A stretch of DNA of 64,000 nt from Fodinibius salsisoli (GTDB taxonomy: Bacteria; Bacteroidota; Rhodothermia; Balneolales; Balneolaceae): contig NZ_JAGGJA010000016.1 in assembly GCF_026229185.1 (NCBI RefSeq), positions 1 through 64,000 on the forward strand, given 5' to 3'. Below the pieces are notes generated by a model that was given only the letters and a program-made list of their open reading frames with translations, made no database searches and was not told where the DNA came from. Below, one piece after another: positions 1-9,030 of the stretch (position 1 is its first letter; the number at the start of each line of letters is the position of its first letter). Both the position numbers and the translations under genes were made by a program.

Positions 1-87
1 CGCCAGCGCTTGCATTCAACGCTGGACTACCGCACACCGGCGGAAATGCAAGAGTATTTAACCCAACAACAAGAACGGGCAGCATGA
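1..87 (+). CDS. IS3-family transposase (OrfB/DDE integrase), C-terminal fragment
   Basis: The window opens inside a reading frame whose last 28 residues include RLHSTLDYRTPAEMQ, ending at a TGA at 85-87. This is the characteristic tail of the rve/DDE integrase domain of IS3-family OrfB transposases, in which an (R/N)xRxHS(A/T)LxYxxPxE motif follows the catalytic glutamate. Only the tail is visible, so whether the element is intact cannot be judged. Family assignment rests on this short motif alone but the motif is distinctive. Confidence 0.8.
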   Translation, partial: RQRLHSTLDYRTPAEMQEYLTQQQERAA

Positions 88-127
88 TCTGGCTTAACGT
101 ACTGTCCATTTTTTTGTAGCAATTCCA
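1..127 (+). mobile_element. right end of an IS3-family insertion sequence
   Basis: About 40 bp after the transposase stop the sequence reads ACTGTCCATTTTTTTGTAGC followed by AATTCCA, ending at 127. Read from the other strand this begins TGGAATTGCTAC, a TG...CA-type terminus expected for IS3 elements. The exact boundary is inferred because the left inverted repeat lies outside the window. No target-site duplication can be checked. Confidence 0.5.
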
Positions 128-569
128 TTAAAGGAAAACAGAATGCCCAGAGAGACCAGTTCTTTCGTTGAGTGTTTGGTATTGCTAAAAATATCGTACC
201 CTATAATAATAGCACCGTAGATTAATACTTCTCTAGTCTATTGGATTTTAGAAAATAAAGTTAAAAAGAGTAGAACCCCTTATCGGATGTCTCTTATTAA
301 TCAAGCAGAAAAAGAAAGCTGCTAATTGTTAACCTTAACAGCTCTAATTAGCGCAACGTTTTCCAAAACGTGTGCGTCTCATATAACCAACAATCCTTAG
401 GTTGTTTTACTCTATTAAAAGAGCTTTCTTCCATTGAATATAATTTATGTCCTAATAAGTCTTTCAGAATCTTTTGAATACTAATAAAACTTACAAAATG
501 TACGGGTGGTTATAACTAATGGGACTTCTTACAAGCCAACCGCTTAAACAATAAAGAATAAGTTAAGAA
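128..569. other. intergenic region, AT-rich, no gene seen
   Basis: This stretch between the IS end and the next gene is AT-rich with no convincing reading frame. A short perfect inverted repeat, ACGTTTT/AAAACGT separated by two bases, lies at 356-371 and could be an operator or simply chance. The promoter of the gene starting at 570 should be here but no clear box stands out. Confidence 0.5.
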
Positions 570-3236
570 ATGATGATGCGCCGGATCCTTTTTGTACTAT
601 TAGCTGCAATATTTTTACAAAATTGTCAGCAAGAAACTCCACCACCTTGTACTCCCCAAGAAACCCCCGACTCTTCGCTTGTGGCGCTGACCGACTCCCT
701 TTCCGAACAGATGGACTGGCCGGAGGATCTGGATATCACGGCCTTCTCAGGTCCGGATGTGACGCCCAGTCCCGCCGCCCTGGCGGTAAAATCCACCGGA
801 GAAGTCTTTGTCGGCGTGGATATGCAGGGTTCACTGGGTAAAGATCCCGGCAAGGGCTCCATCCAGCGGCTGACCGACTGCAACCAAGATGGGGTCATGG
901 ACCGCCACACGGAATTTGCCAGGGTCGATAATCCCCGCGGCATACTAGCGATGGGGGATCAGGTGTTTGTGCTGCATACTACTTTTTCGGAGGAGACCGG
1001 GAAGGCTTCGGGTATGGACCTGGTCGTATTTGAAGATAAAGATCAGGATGGCGTGGCCGACGGGCCTTCGCAGCCGTTAATTGAGGATATCAGCAATCCG
1101 AACTACCTGCGCAGCAGGGGAACCGACCACGCCACAAACGGTATCCGGATGGGTATTGACGGATGGATCTATATCGCGGTGGGGGACTTTGGCTTTCACG
1201 AGGCTACCGGGCGCGATGGCACCACCCTGACGATGCTCGGTGGCGGCGTGCTCCGGGTACGCCCGGACGGTACCGAAATGGAAGTCTATACCCATGGGTT
1301 GCGCAATATTTATGATGTAGCCATCGATCCCTACATGAATATCTTTACGCGGGGCAATACCAATGACGGCGGCGGATGGAACGTGCGGTTTGCCGATCAC
1401 ATACAGACCGGGGAGTACGGCTATCCCATCTTGTTCAAGCATTTTACGGAAGAAACGATACCGGCCCTGGTAGATGTAGGCGGGGGATCGGGCACCGGCG
1501 CGCTCTATATGGATGATGACCGCTGGCCGGCCAAGTACAACCATGTCCCGCTGATGGCCGACTGGGGACGCAGCTACCTGTATATGCACCATGTAACTGC
1601 CGACCAGGGGAGCTTTACCCAAGAGTCAGAAGAATTTATTCAACTTCCGCAGATCACTGACCTGGATGTGGATGGTTCGGGCATTATGTACCTGTCCGCC
1701 TGGGACGGGGCCGGATATTCGGGCAATTCCACCAAAGGGTTTACGGTACGTGCCGTTCCGGAAGCGCTGGACCCCGAGCCCTTTCCAAACCTGCAGGAAG
1801 CCTCTGTCAGTGAGCTGGCCGAATACCTGCAATCCGGAAGCGCCAAAGCCCGGCTGGCTGCTCAGTATGAATTATTGCAGCGACCGTCCGGTGAGGCCGA
1901 AACAGCAGCCTTAAGGATCGCAGAGAATGAAGAGTTACCTACCGATGTACGGGTAGCCGGCCTCTTTACGTACTCACAGCTTACCGGCAAAGAGGGAATC
2001 AATAACCTGGTACAGCTGACGGGAGATGATGAAGTGAAAGAATTTGCCCTGCGGGCACTGGCCGACCGTAAGCCTTATATTGATGCCGTACCTATTGAAC
2101 CCTTCCTGTCGGCGCTCGGGAGTCCCTCGGACCGGGTAAAAATTGCTGCCATTGTGGGATTAGGCCGGCTCGGCCGCGCAGAGGCCACAGATGAGCTGCT
2201 GAAAATAGAGGTGCCGTCCTCTTTCCAGGCGCCCGAGGCGGGCACCGAAGGTCCGCATGCAACCCCGAATTCCGATATTATTCCACCCCACGTGGCGGTG
2301 AAAGCCCTGGTAGAGATTGGCGACACCGATGCGCTCCTGGACGCAGTCGAGCAGGAGCAAAACGAGTTGGCCCTGTGGGCGCTGCGATACATTCACGAGC
2401 CGGAAGTCCCCCGGCGCCTGATTACCCTGTACAATAACAGCGAAGATGCCGGATTTAAAAACCAGCTGTTGCACAATTTGGCACGTATATATCACAAAGA
2501 GGAGCCTTATGACGGCTCTTGGTGGTGGAGCACACGTCCCGATACTCATGGTCCGTACTACAAAGGAATTGACTGGGAGTCCACGCTTTTGATTCGAGAC
2601 TTTTTAGTCAAGGAATGGCAAAGCCGTACGGAAAGCGAGCAACAACTGTTCGCCGGGCTTAACAGCAAATACCGGCTGGGGATCGATCAGTTCGGAGGCA
2701 CTGAAGCCGAAGCGCCCAAAGAAGAAGCCCCGCAGGTAGATCTGGAAGCCATCAAGAATAAGGAAGGCCAGGTGGGCGAAGCATCTATTGAAGATGTGAT
2801 GCTGGCCCTGGAGCAGCTGGATGGGGACGCCCAAAAGGGCAAAGAGCTGTTTATCCAGCAGGGGTGCCAGGCCTGCCATACGCTCAGTCAGGAAGGAGTC
2901 CAAAAAGGACCATTCCTCGGGCAGATCGGCGGCATTATGAACCGGCAGCAAATCGCCGAATCCATCTTAAAACCCAATGCGTCGATCTCCCAGGGATTTG
3001 CGACGGTGCAAATTAGCACGGATGACAACAGAAGTTATACCGGATTTGTGACCCGGGAGACCGCGGAGGAGCTGGAGATTCGGAATATTGCCGGGCAGGC
3101 GACCACGATTGAGAAAGCCAATATCGAAAGCCGTAAGGAGCTGGAAATGTCTATGATGCCGGGCGGATTGGCCAATGCACTCTCGTACGAAGAGTTTACC
3201 TCCCTGGTGGAATTCTTGTCCCAACAGGTCAAATAG
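570..3236 (+). CDS. secreted PQQ/sorbosone-dehydrogenase-like lipoprotein with HEAT repeats and C-terminal cytochrome c (PVC-type heme domain)
   Basis: 888-residue predicted lipoprotein: a short hydrophobic signal (residues 4-18) ends at a lipobox-like LQNC, so it should be tethered in the envelope. Residues about 60-420 form a beta-propeller of the glucose/sorbosone dehydrogenase type (HGLRNIYDVAIDP is the usual signature). Residues about 430-640 look like HEAT/armadillo repeats (alternating helices rich in AAL, LGRLGR). Residues about 745-888 are a PVC-type heme-binding domain with CQACH at 766-770 and the late MMPGGL motif whose Met is the likely second heme ligand. Proteins of this design are thought to oxidise sugars or alcohols outside the cytoplasm and pass electrons to the heme, but no substrate can be deduced. 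It stands alone, with no operon partner. The tandem ATGs at 570 and 573 leave the exact start open by one codon. Confidence 0.82.
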   Translation: MMMRRILFVLLAAIFLQNCQQETPPPCTPQETPDSSLVALTDSLSEQMDWPEDLDITAFSGPDVTPSPAALAVKSTGEVFVGVDMQGSLGKDPGKGSIQRLTDCNQDGVMDRHTEFARVDNPRGILAMGDQVFVLHTTFSEETGKASGMDLVVFEDKDQDGVADGPSQPLIEDISNPNYLRSRGTDHATNGIRMGIDGWIYIAVGDFGFHEATGRDGTTLTMLGGGVLRVRPDGTEMEVYTHGLRNIYDVAIDPYMNIFTRGNTNDGGGWNVRFADHIQTGEYGYPILFKHFTEETIPALVDVGGGSGTGALYMDDDRWPAKYNHVPLMADWGRSYLYMHHVTADQGSFTQESEEFIQLPQITDLDVDGSGIMYLSAWDGAGYSGNSTKGFTVRAVPEALDPEPFPNLQEASVSELAEYLQSGSAKARLAAQYELLQRPSGEAETAALRIAENEELPTDVRVAGLFTYSQLTGKEGINNLVQLTGDDEVKEFALRALADRKPYIDAVPIEPFLSALGSPSDRVKIAAIVGLGRLGRAEATDELLKIEVPSSFQAPEAGTEGPHATPNSDIIPPHVAVKALVEIGDTDALLDAVEQEQNELALWALRYIHEPEVPRRLITLYNNSEDAGFKNQLLHNLARIYHKEEPYDGSWWWSTRPDTHGPYYKGIDWESTLLIRDFLVKEWQSRTESEQQLFAGLNSKYRLGIDQFGGTEAEAPKEEAPQVDLEAIKNKEGQVGEASIEDVMLALEQLDGDAQKGKELFIQQGCQACHTLSQEGVQKGPFLGQIGGIMNRQQIAESILKPNASISQGFATVQISTDDNRSYTGFVTRETAEELEIRNIAGQATTIEKANIESRKELEMSMMPGGLANALSYEEFTSLVEFLSQQVK

Positions 3237-3578
3237 GGGGTAGCCTCTTGTTTATTGTATAGGATTCATAGTCTGGCCCGGTAAGGGCTGGACTACCCAA
3301 GAGAGGAGTATCTGGCTGCCAGAATTCGTTTGCGTTAGTCCGTACTGAATGCCGGCGTCATTAAAAACTATGTTTTTATATCCGGAGGCAACCTTTTGTC
3401 CCAAATTCTTGTATAGGAAGGTAAGCAGGGATTATAACAATTGACCTCTAAACTTTCCTTAAATAGATAAGAGAGAGGGTATAAGGTTAGAAACCTGCCA
3501 TAGTATGCACATCATGTCATCGAAAAGATGAAAAAAATGTGCGCTTTAACTCAAATGAAAAATAGAAGAGGGATTATT

Positions 3579-4151
3579 ATGAAGATAGACAGAGGATGGT
3601 TTATAGGATTGCTTTCAGTACTCATGATTATGGCATATGCGTGTGAGGATCAATCGGTCAGCACGGAACAGTCTGAGCAACAACAAATTGAAGGCCTTCA
3701 AAAAATGAAAGGTGTCGGCAATGGGTGGGATGGTTCCGTACAGCATAATTTCCGGACTCACCTCAAGGGCGAAAATGAGGTTCCCGCTGTTGAAACGAAT
3801 GCCCAGGGCCAGGCGATATTTAAAGTGAGTAATGATGGTACTTCCATTCACTATAAATTAATAGTAGCCAATATCGAGAATGTATTAATGGCTCATATCC
3901 ATAATGCCCCGGCTGGTGAAAATGGGGGCGTGGTGGTTTGGCTCTACCCTTCAGCACCGCCTCCCCAACTAATTGAGGGAAGGACCCAGGGTATATTGGC
4001 GGAAGGTACTATTACTGCGGATGATCTTGTCGGATCTCTTGCAGGACAATCGCTGGATATTCTGTTAGAAGAGATGAAAGCAGGAAGAACCTATGTTAAC
4101 GTCCATACCGAGCAAAATCCTGGCGGAGAAGTTCGTGGGCAGATCAAATAG
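3579..4151 (+). CDS. CHRD-domain lipoprotein
   Basis: Start placed at 3579 because a purine-rich AGAGGGA sits just upstream and the next residues (MKIDRGWFIGLL...AYACEDQ) give a lipoprotein signal; the upstream in-frame ATG at 3528 adds 17 unconvincing residues. The mature part is one CHRD domain: FRTHLKGENEVPAVET, then the AHIHNAP motif and the ending VNVHTEQNPGGEVRGQI. CHRD domains occur in chordin and in many bacterial secreted proteins; in bacteria the role is unknown, although the clustered histidines suggest metal or ligand binding. It is a single-gene unit with about 340 bp upstream. Confidence 0.85.
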   Translation: MKIDRGWFIGLLSVLMIMAYACEDQSVSTEQSEQQQIEGLQKMKGVGNGWDGSVQHNFRTHLKGENEVPAVETNAQGQAIFKVSNDGTSIHYKLIVANIENVLMAHIHNAPAGENGGVVVWLYPSAPPPQLIEGRTQGILAEGTITADDLVGSLAGQSLDILLEEMKAGRTYVNVHTEQNPGGEVRGQIK

Positions 4152-4458
4152 TTAAATGCATGAAGCAGAAGTAGTACGTGAGCTGATGTGTTGCCAACAT
4201 CTAAAATGGTTGAGTATATGTTGGCAGCATGTTAGCTAATAATTCTTCCTGGACTATTTCATGTAAGTCTCAAATGTGCTAGAGGCAGTAACTTCTTACC
4301 CTGGAACTGCTCATACCAACACTTGAGAGCCCTTTTCCCCCGACAGGGGCAGACTCATCGGTATGCCACAAAAAAATAGAATAACGAAGGGCCAACCTAC
4401 CGATAATTAATCTGAAAAATGGGGTTTAGAGTATCCTGTAACTATATAGTGCTTATAG
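4152..4458. other. intergenic region with a large imperfect stem-loop
   Basis: Downstream of the CHRD gene a 20-bp imperfect inverted repeat pairs 4181-4200 with 4218-4237 (core TGTTGCCAACAT / ATGTTGGCAGCA). It could end CHRD transcription although no T-run follows. A CCCCC...GGGG hairpin occurs near 4337-4350. No open reading frame of note. Confidence 0.45.
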
Positions 4459-4527
4459 TTATAAGGATAAGATGTTTGCCCTTATAAGGATGAAGAGTTT
4501 GTCCTTATAAGAGCAGAGAGTTTGTTC
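4459..4527. repeat. three 23-bp tandem direct repeats upstream of the TonB-dependent receptor
   Basis: Three head-to-tail copies at 4459-4481, 4482-4504 and 4505-4527 share the frame TTATAAGgatnaagagTTTGtcC with a few substitutions each. They end about 140 bp before the receptor start, where a regulator-binding array would be expected, but the role is inferred from position only. Confidence 0.7.
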
Positions 4528-4668
4528 ATGCCAGGAAATATAAATGTGGAAATGAATTTCCGTACTACAGATAGGGGTATTAAAAACTTTCTTTGCGGTT
4601 GAAATCATGATATTTTCCCGCGGACTTTGAAAGTCCCGGAAATAAATGGTAATAAGTTATAATGTTGT

Positions 4669-6675
4669 ATGATTTCTTTTCGTCGCGTACTCACAAACAT
4701 CCAAGGTAATACGGTAACCTCTGGGATTCGAACAACTGTAATATGTGCCTTGCTCTTGGTTTTGGGAGCAACGGGACTGCAGGCGCAAGAGCAAAGGGTT
4801 GACATGCTTGATACACTGGTTGTATCCAAAGAGGTAGTGGTTTCATCGAGTCGCATTCCGCAGACGGCCGCCGTAACGGGACGTAATATTACGGTCATTC
4901 CAGCTCAGACGATCCGGAACCTGCCTGCCCGAACGGCGGATGAGGTGCTGCGCTATGTGTCGGGTATTGAAGTACAGTCGCGCGGTGCTTTTGGAACCCA
5001 GTCCGATTTTAGTATTCGGGGCAGTACGTTTTCACAAGTGCTGGTGATGGTCGATGGGATGCGCATCAACGACCCCTTGACGGCTCACTTTAGCTCCAAT
5101 ATTCCGGTTGCACCCTCAGAAATAAACCGTATAGAAGTGTTGCACGGGCCGGCGGCGGCCCAGTATGGTGCTGATGCGGTAGGCGGAGTAATCAACATTA
5201 TTACCCGAAGCTTTGGCCAGCGTAAAGGACAGCAGCAGACGAAGGCACATCTGAAGGCAGGATACGGGCAGTATGATCTTAAAATGGGGCAGGGAGGTTT
5301 CTCGCACTATGGCGATGACTACCGAATTGGCGGTGGCGGCATGTGGTTTAAAACGCCGGGACAGTCGCTCGGAGGTGACTATAAAAATCGCTTTAACATC
5401 GGTAATGCGTCCCTTTCGGCCGGATTCCAACTGGGAGAGGGCTGGGATTTGGCGGCCCGAACGGCTTATGATAATCGGGACTATAACGCCCGGTATTTCT
5501 ACACCGCCAGTCCCTATGACGAGGCCACCGATCATGTAAGAGCCTGGTGGAATCAGCTGCGGATCACCAAAGAAGCAAAAGATACCCGAACAACGCTGGA
5601 AGGCTCCTTTAAGCACAATATCGATGATTATGTCTTCAGCCCGGGATCGCCGGCGAATCATCATATAACAAACTTTTTTAACGTGCAGCTCTATCAGTAC
5701 CGGGAGCTTTCTGACCAGTGGGGATGGACCTACGGCGCGCAGACCTCCAATCGCTTTATCCGCAGTAACGATCGTGGCCGGCATAACGACTGGCACTACG
5801 CCGGCTTTACCATGCTGCAGTGGCAGCCTACCAACCCGTTGACGCTGACCGGGAGCCTGCGCCTCGATCATGATCAGAATTATGATACCGAGCTGATGCC
5901 TCAACTGAGTGCTTCCTACGATCTGGGAAGCTGGGTATTACGCGCCTCGGGGGGTAGAAGTATTCGATCAGCCAGCTATACTGAACGTTATATTTCAACC
6001 AACTTAGAGGGACCATTAGCAGGTGGACGTAACCTTGGCAACCCCTGGCTAAAAGCGGAACGGTCGTGGTCGGGCGAAGCCGGGTTTGATTGGTTTCCTG
6101 CACAAAATGTAAAATTTTCAGCAACCGGATTTTTGCGGGAATCATCCAACCTGATTGACTATGTACTAACAAATTCCAACAACATTCAAAATGATGCGAA
6201 CCTGGAGCCGGATACCGATTACCTCTATGCCAACAATTTGAGTAGTGTTCGTATGGCTGGACTGGAGGCAAAAGTATCGGCGACTAAAAACCTGGGCTCA
6301 AGCTGGATGCTCCACCATAAATTGAGCTACACCTTGACCGACTCTTATAATGACGAGCAGGTAGCGTCAAAGTATATATCCAACTATGCCCGCCATCTGC
6401 TAAACGGCATGGTATCTTTGCAGAAAGGTCGTTTTGATGTGACACTCACAGGGCTCTGGAAACAGCGCAAGGATGATCGTGCGGAGGCCATCGGGGCGTA
6501 TAAGTCATCCAGCTATAACGTTTGGAATGCCAAAGCAGGTTACCGTATTTATCAAAACCTGGAGCTGGGCGTGCAGGTTGATAACCTCTTTGATGCCCGT
6601 TACCAGGATATCCTGGGAGCAGAGATGCCCGGCCGCTGGATAATGGGAACCCTGAGTTGGAGGCTGGGCGAGTGA
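4669..6675 (+). CDS. TonB-dependent outer-membrane receptor (BtuB/FepA-like)
   Basis: 668 residues. A cleavable signal peptide spans about 1-40 (ends near LQAQEQ), a TonB-box-like DTLVVSKEVVVSSSR follows, then the plug domain (about 65-180; RTADEVLRYVSGIEVQSRG, FSIRGSTFSQVLVMVDGM, EVLHGPAAAQYGADAVGG) and a 22-strand-type barrel to the end (VDNLFDARYQDILGAEMPGR near the C-terminus). It should import a chelate or cofactor in a TonB/ExbBD-dependent way. The plug reads most like vitamin B12 (BtuB) receptors, but no cobalamin riboswitch is visible upstream and no partner transporter is adjacent, so the substrate is unassigned. A metal/cobalamin-type binding protein is encoded 16 kb away at 22.5 kb. 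Confidence 0.85.
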   Translation: MISFRRVLTNIQGNTVTSGIRTTVICALLLVLGATGLQAQEQRVDMLDTLVVSKEVVVSSSRIPQTAAVTGRNITVIPAQTIRNLPARTADEVLRYVSGIEVQSRGAFGTQSDFSIRGSTFSQVLVMVDGMRINDPLTAHFSSNIPVAPSEINRIEVLHGPAAAQYGADAVGGVINIITRSFGQRKGQQQTKAHLKAGYGQYDLKMGQGGFSHYGDDYRIGGGGMWFKTPGQSLGGDYKNRFNIGNASLSAGFQLGEGWDLAARTAYDNRDYNARYFYTASPYDEATDHVRAWWNQLRITKEAKDTRTTLEGSFKHNIDDYVFSPGSPANHHITNFFNVQLYQYRELSDQWGWTYGAQTSNRFIRSNDRGRHNDWHYAGFTMLQWQPTNPLTLTGSLRLDHDQNYDTELMPQLSASYDLGSWVLRASGGRSIRSASYTERYISTNLEGPLAGGRNLGNPWLKAERSWSGEAGFDWFPAQNVKFSATGFLRESSNLIDYVLTNSNNIQNDANLEPDTDYLYANNLSSVRMAGLEAKVSATKNLGSSWMLHHKLSYTLTDSYNDEQVASKYISNYARHLLNGMVSLQKGRFDVTLTGLWKQRKDDRAEAIGAYKSSSYNVWNAKAGYRIYQNLELGVQVDNLFDARYQDILGAEMPGRWIMGTLSWRLGE

Positions 6676-6680
6676 TAGGA

Positions 6681-6800
6681 AGCTTTGCAAAACCCAACTG
6701 TCATCGCGAACAGAGTGTGGCAATCTCCTTTTATAGCTTTTATTTGGGTGTTGCGTTGCCAACTCGCAATGACAAACTTAGATTTTAGGGGTTTTGCTAA
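6681..6800. repeat. dispersed palindromic repeat (TTTGCAAAACC ... GGGGTTTTGC type)
   Basis: The ends AGCTTTGCAAAACCC (6681-6694) and GGGGTTTTGCT (6788-6798) are inverted relative to each other, and inside them TGTCATCGCGAAC pairs with CGCAATGACA. The same plan, with a TGTCATnCTGAA-type inner arm, recurs near 9521 and 57098, so this is a dispersed MITE/REP-like element and not a one-off terminator. Confidence 0.6.
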
Positions 6801-6816
6801 GGTCTTGTAAACAGTT

Positions 6817-6846
6817 ATTTCAAGTGTGGACGCTTGAAATAGCCGG
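6817..6846. repeat. dispersed hairpin, TTTCAAG(T)GTGGACGCTTGAAA copy 1
   Basis: A 9-bp stem TTTCAAGTG/CGCTTGAAA around TGGA is followed by TAGCCGG. An almost identical hairpin with the same flank occurs at 40249-40277. Two identical hairpins plus flank in unrelated intergenic regions indicate a dispersed element. Confidence 0.65.
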
Positions 6847-6930
6847 GAAAAAAAGGAGGTTTTGTAAAGGTTTTCTCTGCAGGTTAGAAAACATCCAGTA
6901 ACAAATAACCATTAACTAATAAATCAACCA

Positions 6931-7389
6931 GTGTCACTTAAACTAAAGATACCGCCGGTAATCGTAATGTTGCTCTGCGCCGCCTTAATGTGGTTAATCG
7001 ATGCATGGCTGGTTATAGAATCTCTCAAATTCGAAATAAACTGGTGGCTATATGTGGTTCTCGTTTTGTTGGGCTTTGGGATAACCTTTATAGGTGTCAG
7101 GACGTTTAGGAAGCAGGAAACAACCACCCATCCACAACATCCGAAGAAAGCTACTGCTCTTGTCCAATCCGGTATTTACCGTTATACCCGCAATCCGATG
7201 TATTTGGGCATGCTGTTGATGTTATTCTCCGGAATATTCTATTTCGGCAATTGGATGACTATCATTGTTCTGCCGTTCTTCGTCTGGTATATGAATATTT
7301 TCCAGATTATCCCGGAAGAACAGGCACTTCAGCAAAAGTTTGGAGCGCCATACCAAAAATACTACGCTGAAGTGCGCCGCTGGATTTAA
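6931..7389 (+). CDS. isoprenylcysteine carboxyl methyltransferase-family membrane protein
   Basis: 152 residues with about four membrane segments (approximately 7-25, 36-55, 85-105, 107-125). The motifs SGIYRYTRNPMYLG and the terminal EEQALQQKFGAPYQKYY are the signature of the ICMT/PEMT family of small membrane methyltransferases that use S-adenosylmethionine. In bacteria the acceptor is usually unknown. The start used is GTG at 6931, since homologous proteins normally begin with a short LKIPPPIV-like stretch; the first ATG is at 6967 and would cut into it. The gene stands alone between repeat clusters. Confidence 0.82.
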   Translation: MSLKLKIPPVIVMLLCAALMWLIDAWLVIESLKFEINWWLYVVLVLLGFGITFIGVRTFRKQETTTHPQHPKKATALVQSGIYRYTRNPMYLGMLLMLFSGIFYFGNWMTIIVLPFFVWYMNIFQIIPEEQALQQKFGAPYQKYYAEVRRWI

Positions 7390-7716
7390 TGAAGCATAGC
7401 CTATGATGATTACTTAGAGGAGGCTTTACCAAACCGAATATTCACTCTTCGACTTCATTTGTACCGATATAAAACCGGGACTCATTGCGCTCAGACTGAC
7501 GTCATATTGAGCGCAGCAAAGCGTAGTCGAAATATGTGTCAGTATTTTAAAGGCCTCTTAGAATAGTTAGAGACTCATAGGTTGGACAACTTAAAGGTGT
7601 AGGCCGGATTGCCAATCCCGCTGACGGGCTGGCAGCCCGTCCTACATAAAGAAGCTCATTGCTGAAGCTGCTTCGAGAGGATCCTCTTTAAATAGTTTGC
7701 TTCACCAGACCCTTGA
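7390..7716. repeat. intergenic repeat cluster (two palindromic elements)
   Basis: Two elements are visible. At 7413-7561 the arms TTAGAGGAGGCTTTA and TAAAGGCCTCTTA enclose GCGC-rich sequence including TTGAGCGCAGCAAAGCGTAG. At 7591-7645 nested palindromes appear: TGTAGG...CCTACA outside, GATTG-C-CAATC and ACGGGCTG-G-CAGCCCGT inside. Both resemble dispersed REP-like repeats. No reading frame is supported. Confidence 0.55.
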
Positions 7717-8346
7717 TTATATTTCTCTTTCACTCAGCTGAATCATCCAGTTACGAAATGAGGCAGAGCTGTAGTCAGCAATCCCTTCCTTCTTATAAAC
7801 TAATTTTCCTCCTTTTGAGATTACGTAGGTAGCCGGAATATAGGGACTTTGGAAAATGCTGGGCAGCCCTGCATCAGGGAAATAATAGGGCATGGGGAAT
7901 TCTTTGCCCTCCATAAAAGCGGTTGCCTTACTCTGGTCCTCATCAACGGAGATTAACAGGAAGGCAATATTTTTATGATCCTGCACTGCGGTGTAAAGTG
8001 ATTCGATAGTGGGCATCTCAGCTACACAGGGCGGACACCATGAGGCCCAGATATTGATAAAAAGTACCTTGCCCTTAAAATGCTGAAGCCTGAGCTCTTC
8101 ACCGTCACTGTTTGTTAGTGGCAGATTGTAGGTAGCCTCCGATAGTAAAGGTCCATCAGTGGTATTAACGGTTTGGGTCTCTGCGTCAAGGAGTCCGGTC
8201 CACAAAAGGGCACGCTGCATGGTGCCAATTACTTCGGTATGTAGGCCTGTTGCATAAAGCACAATCAACACAGCCCCGATGCCCATCCACTCTAATATGG
8301 TACGTTTTAAGCCCGTTTTGGACTTTTTAGATTGGTCAGTATTCAT
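7717..8346 (-). CDS. membrane-anchored TlpA/ResA-like thiol-disulfide oxidoreductase
   Basis: 209 residues: one N-terminal membrane segment (about 18-36), a linker, and a thioredoxin-fold AhpC-TSA/TlpA domain from about 65. The active site is WASWCPPC with cysteines at 104 and 107, followed by the TlpA-type insertion. The catalytic domain should face the periplasm and reduce or isomerise disulfides, for example in cytochrome c maturation. It is the last gene of a leftward group: a second TlpA protein ends 23 bp upstream and a small secreted protein lies before that. Two TlpA proteins in tandem suggest successive or partner redox steps. Confidence 0.88.
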   Translation of the reverse strand: MNTDQSKKSKTGLKRTILEWMGIGAVLIVLYATGLHTEVIGTMQRALLWTGLLDAETQTVNTTDGPLLSEATYNLPLTNSDGEELRLQHFKGKVLFINIWASWCPPCVAEMPTIESLYTAVQDHKNIAFLLISVDEDQSKATAFMEGKEFPMPYYFPDAGLPSIFQSPYIPATYVISKGGKLVYKKEGIADYSSASFRNWMIQLSEREI

Positions 8347-8369
8347 AATATGTGGAATCTATAATAGGA

Positions 8370-8918
8370 TTAACGGTTTGCCAGCTTTTCCAGGATAGGT
8401 TTTAGCTTGCGTTCCGTCATCATGCCGGGGGCCACGTATTCTACTTGTCCTCTTTTATTGATGATATAAGAAGTGGGGATAAGCCGGAAAGGGCCGTAGC
8501 CATCAAAAACAGAGCCGTCGTCTACAACAACGGGATAGTTGATGTCCATCTTTTGGGCATAGGGGCGAACGGCGTCCCAGCCTTCTTCATCAATCGATAC
8601 TCCTAAAAAGAGCACGCCCTGGTCACGCATCTCGCGCTGCATTTTCATGAAGTCAGGAATTTCTTTGCGGCAGGGAGCACACCAGGTAGCCCAGATGTTA
8701 ATAACGACTACCTTTCCTTCATGATCCGAGAGAGTGAAAGGGTCGCCACTCATGGTGTTGAGAGTGAAATCAGGAGCATCCATATACTCTTTGGTGGTAT
8801 CTGCAGGTACCGATAGGGCAGTCGTATTGGTTTGTTTAGATTCCGATGGACTGCAGGCTATCAGCAGTAGTGAGACCATTGCAATAGCGAAAGTTCCGTA
8901 TGGGATAGATATATTCAT
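8370..8918 (-). CDS. TlpA-family thiol-disulfide oxidoreductase, lipoprotein
   Basis: 182 residues with a lipoprotein signal ending LLLIAC (Cys22), then a TlpA-like thioredoxin domain (about 45-180) with active site WATWCAPC (Cys80 and Cys83) and the conserved cis-Pro region IPTSYIINKRG. It differs from its downstream neighbour in the active-site dipeptide (AP versus PP) and in anchoring (lipid versus helix), so the two probably have different redox potentials or partners. Transcribed with 7717-8346; no terminator lies in the 23-bp gap. Confidence 0.88.
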   Translation of the reverse strand: MNISIPYGTFAIAMVSLLLIACSPSESKQTNTTALSVPADTTKEYMDAPDFTLNTMSGDPFTLSDHEGKVVVINIWATWCAPCRKEIPDFMKMQREMRDQGVLFLGVSIDEEGWDAVRPYAQKMDINYPVVVDDGSVFDGYGPFRLIPTSYIINKRGQVEYVAPGMMTERKLKPILEKLANR

Positions 8919-9030
8919 AGTCGTAAAGGTAATAAGATCTTGGTTGTATTGTGATAGTTGAATGAATGGTAGGGCTAACGCTGTACTGCAATCATATGAA
9001 TAGGAAAATAGGCAGCAGGCTTGCCCAAGA

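Noticed and set aside
4152..4668. Cobalamin riboswitch before the BtuB-like receptor
   Set aside because: Looked for the B12-box GCCACTG and the surrounding conserved stems; none found.
5116..5904. 262-residue leftward frame inside the TonB-dependent receptor
   Set aside because: Antisense shadow produced by codon bias of the real gene.
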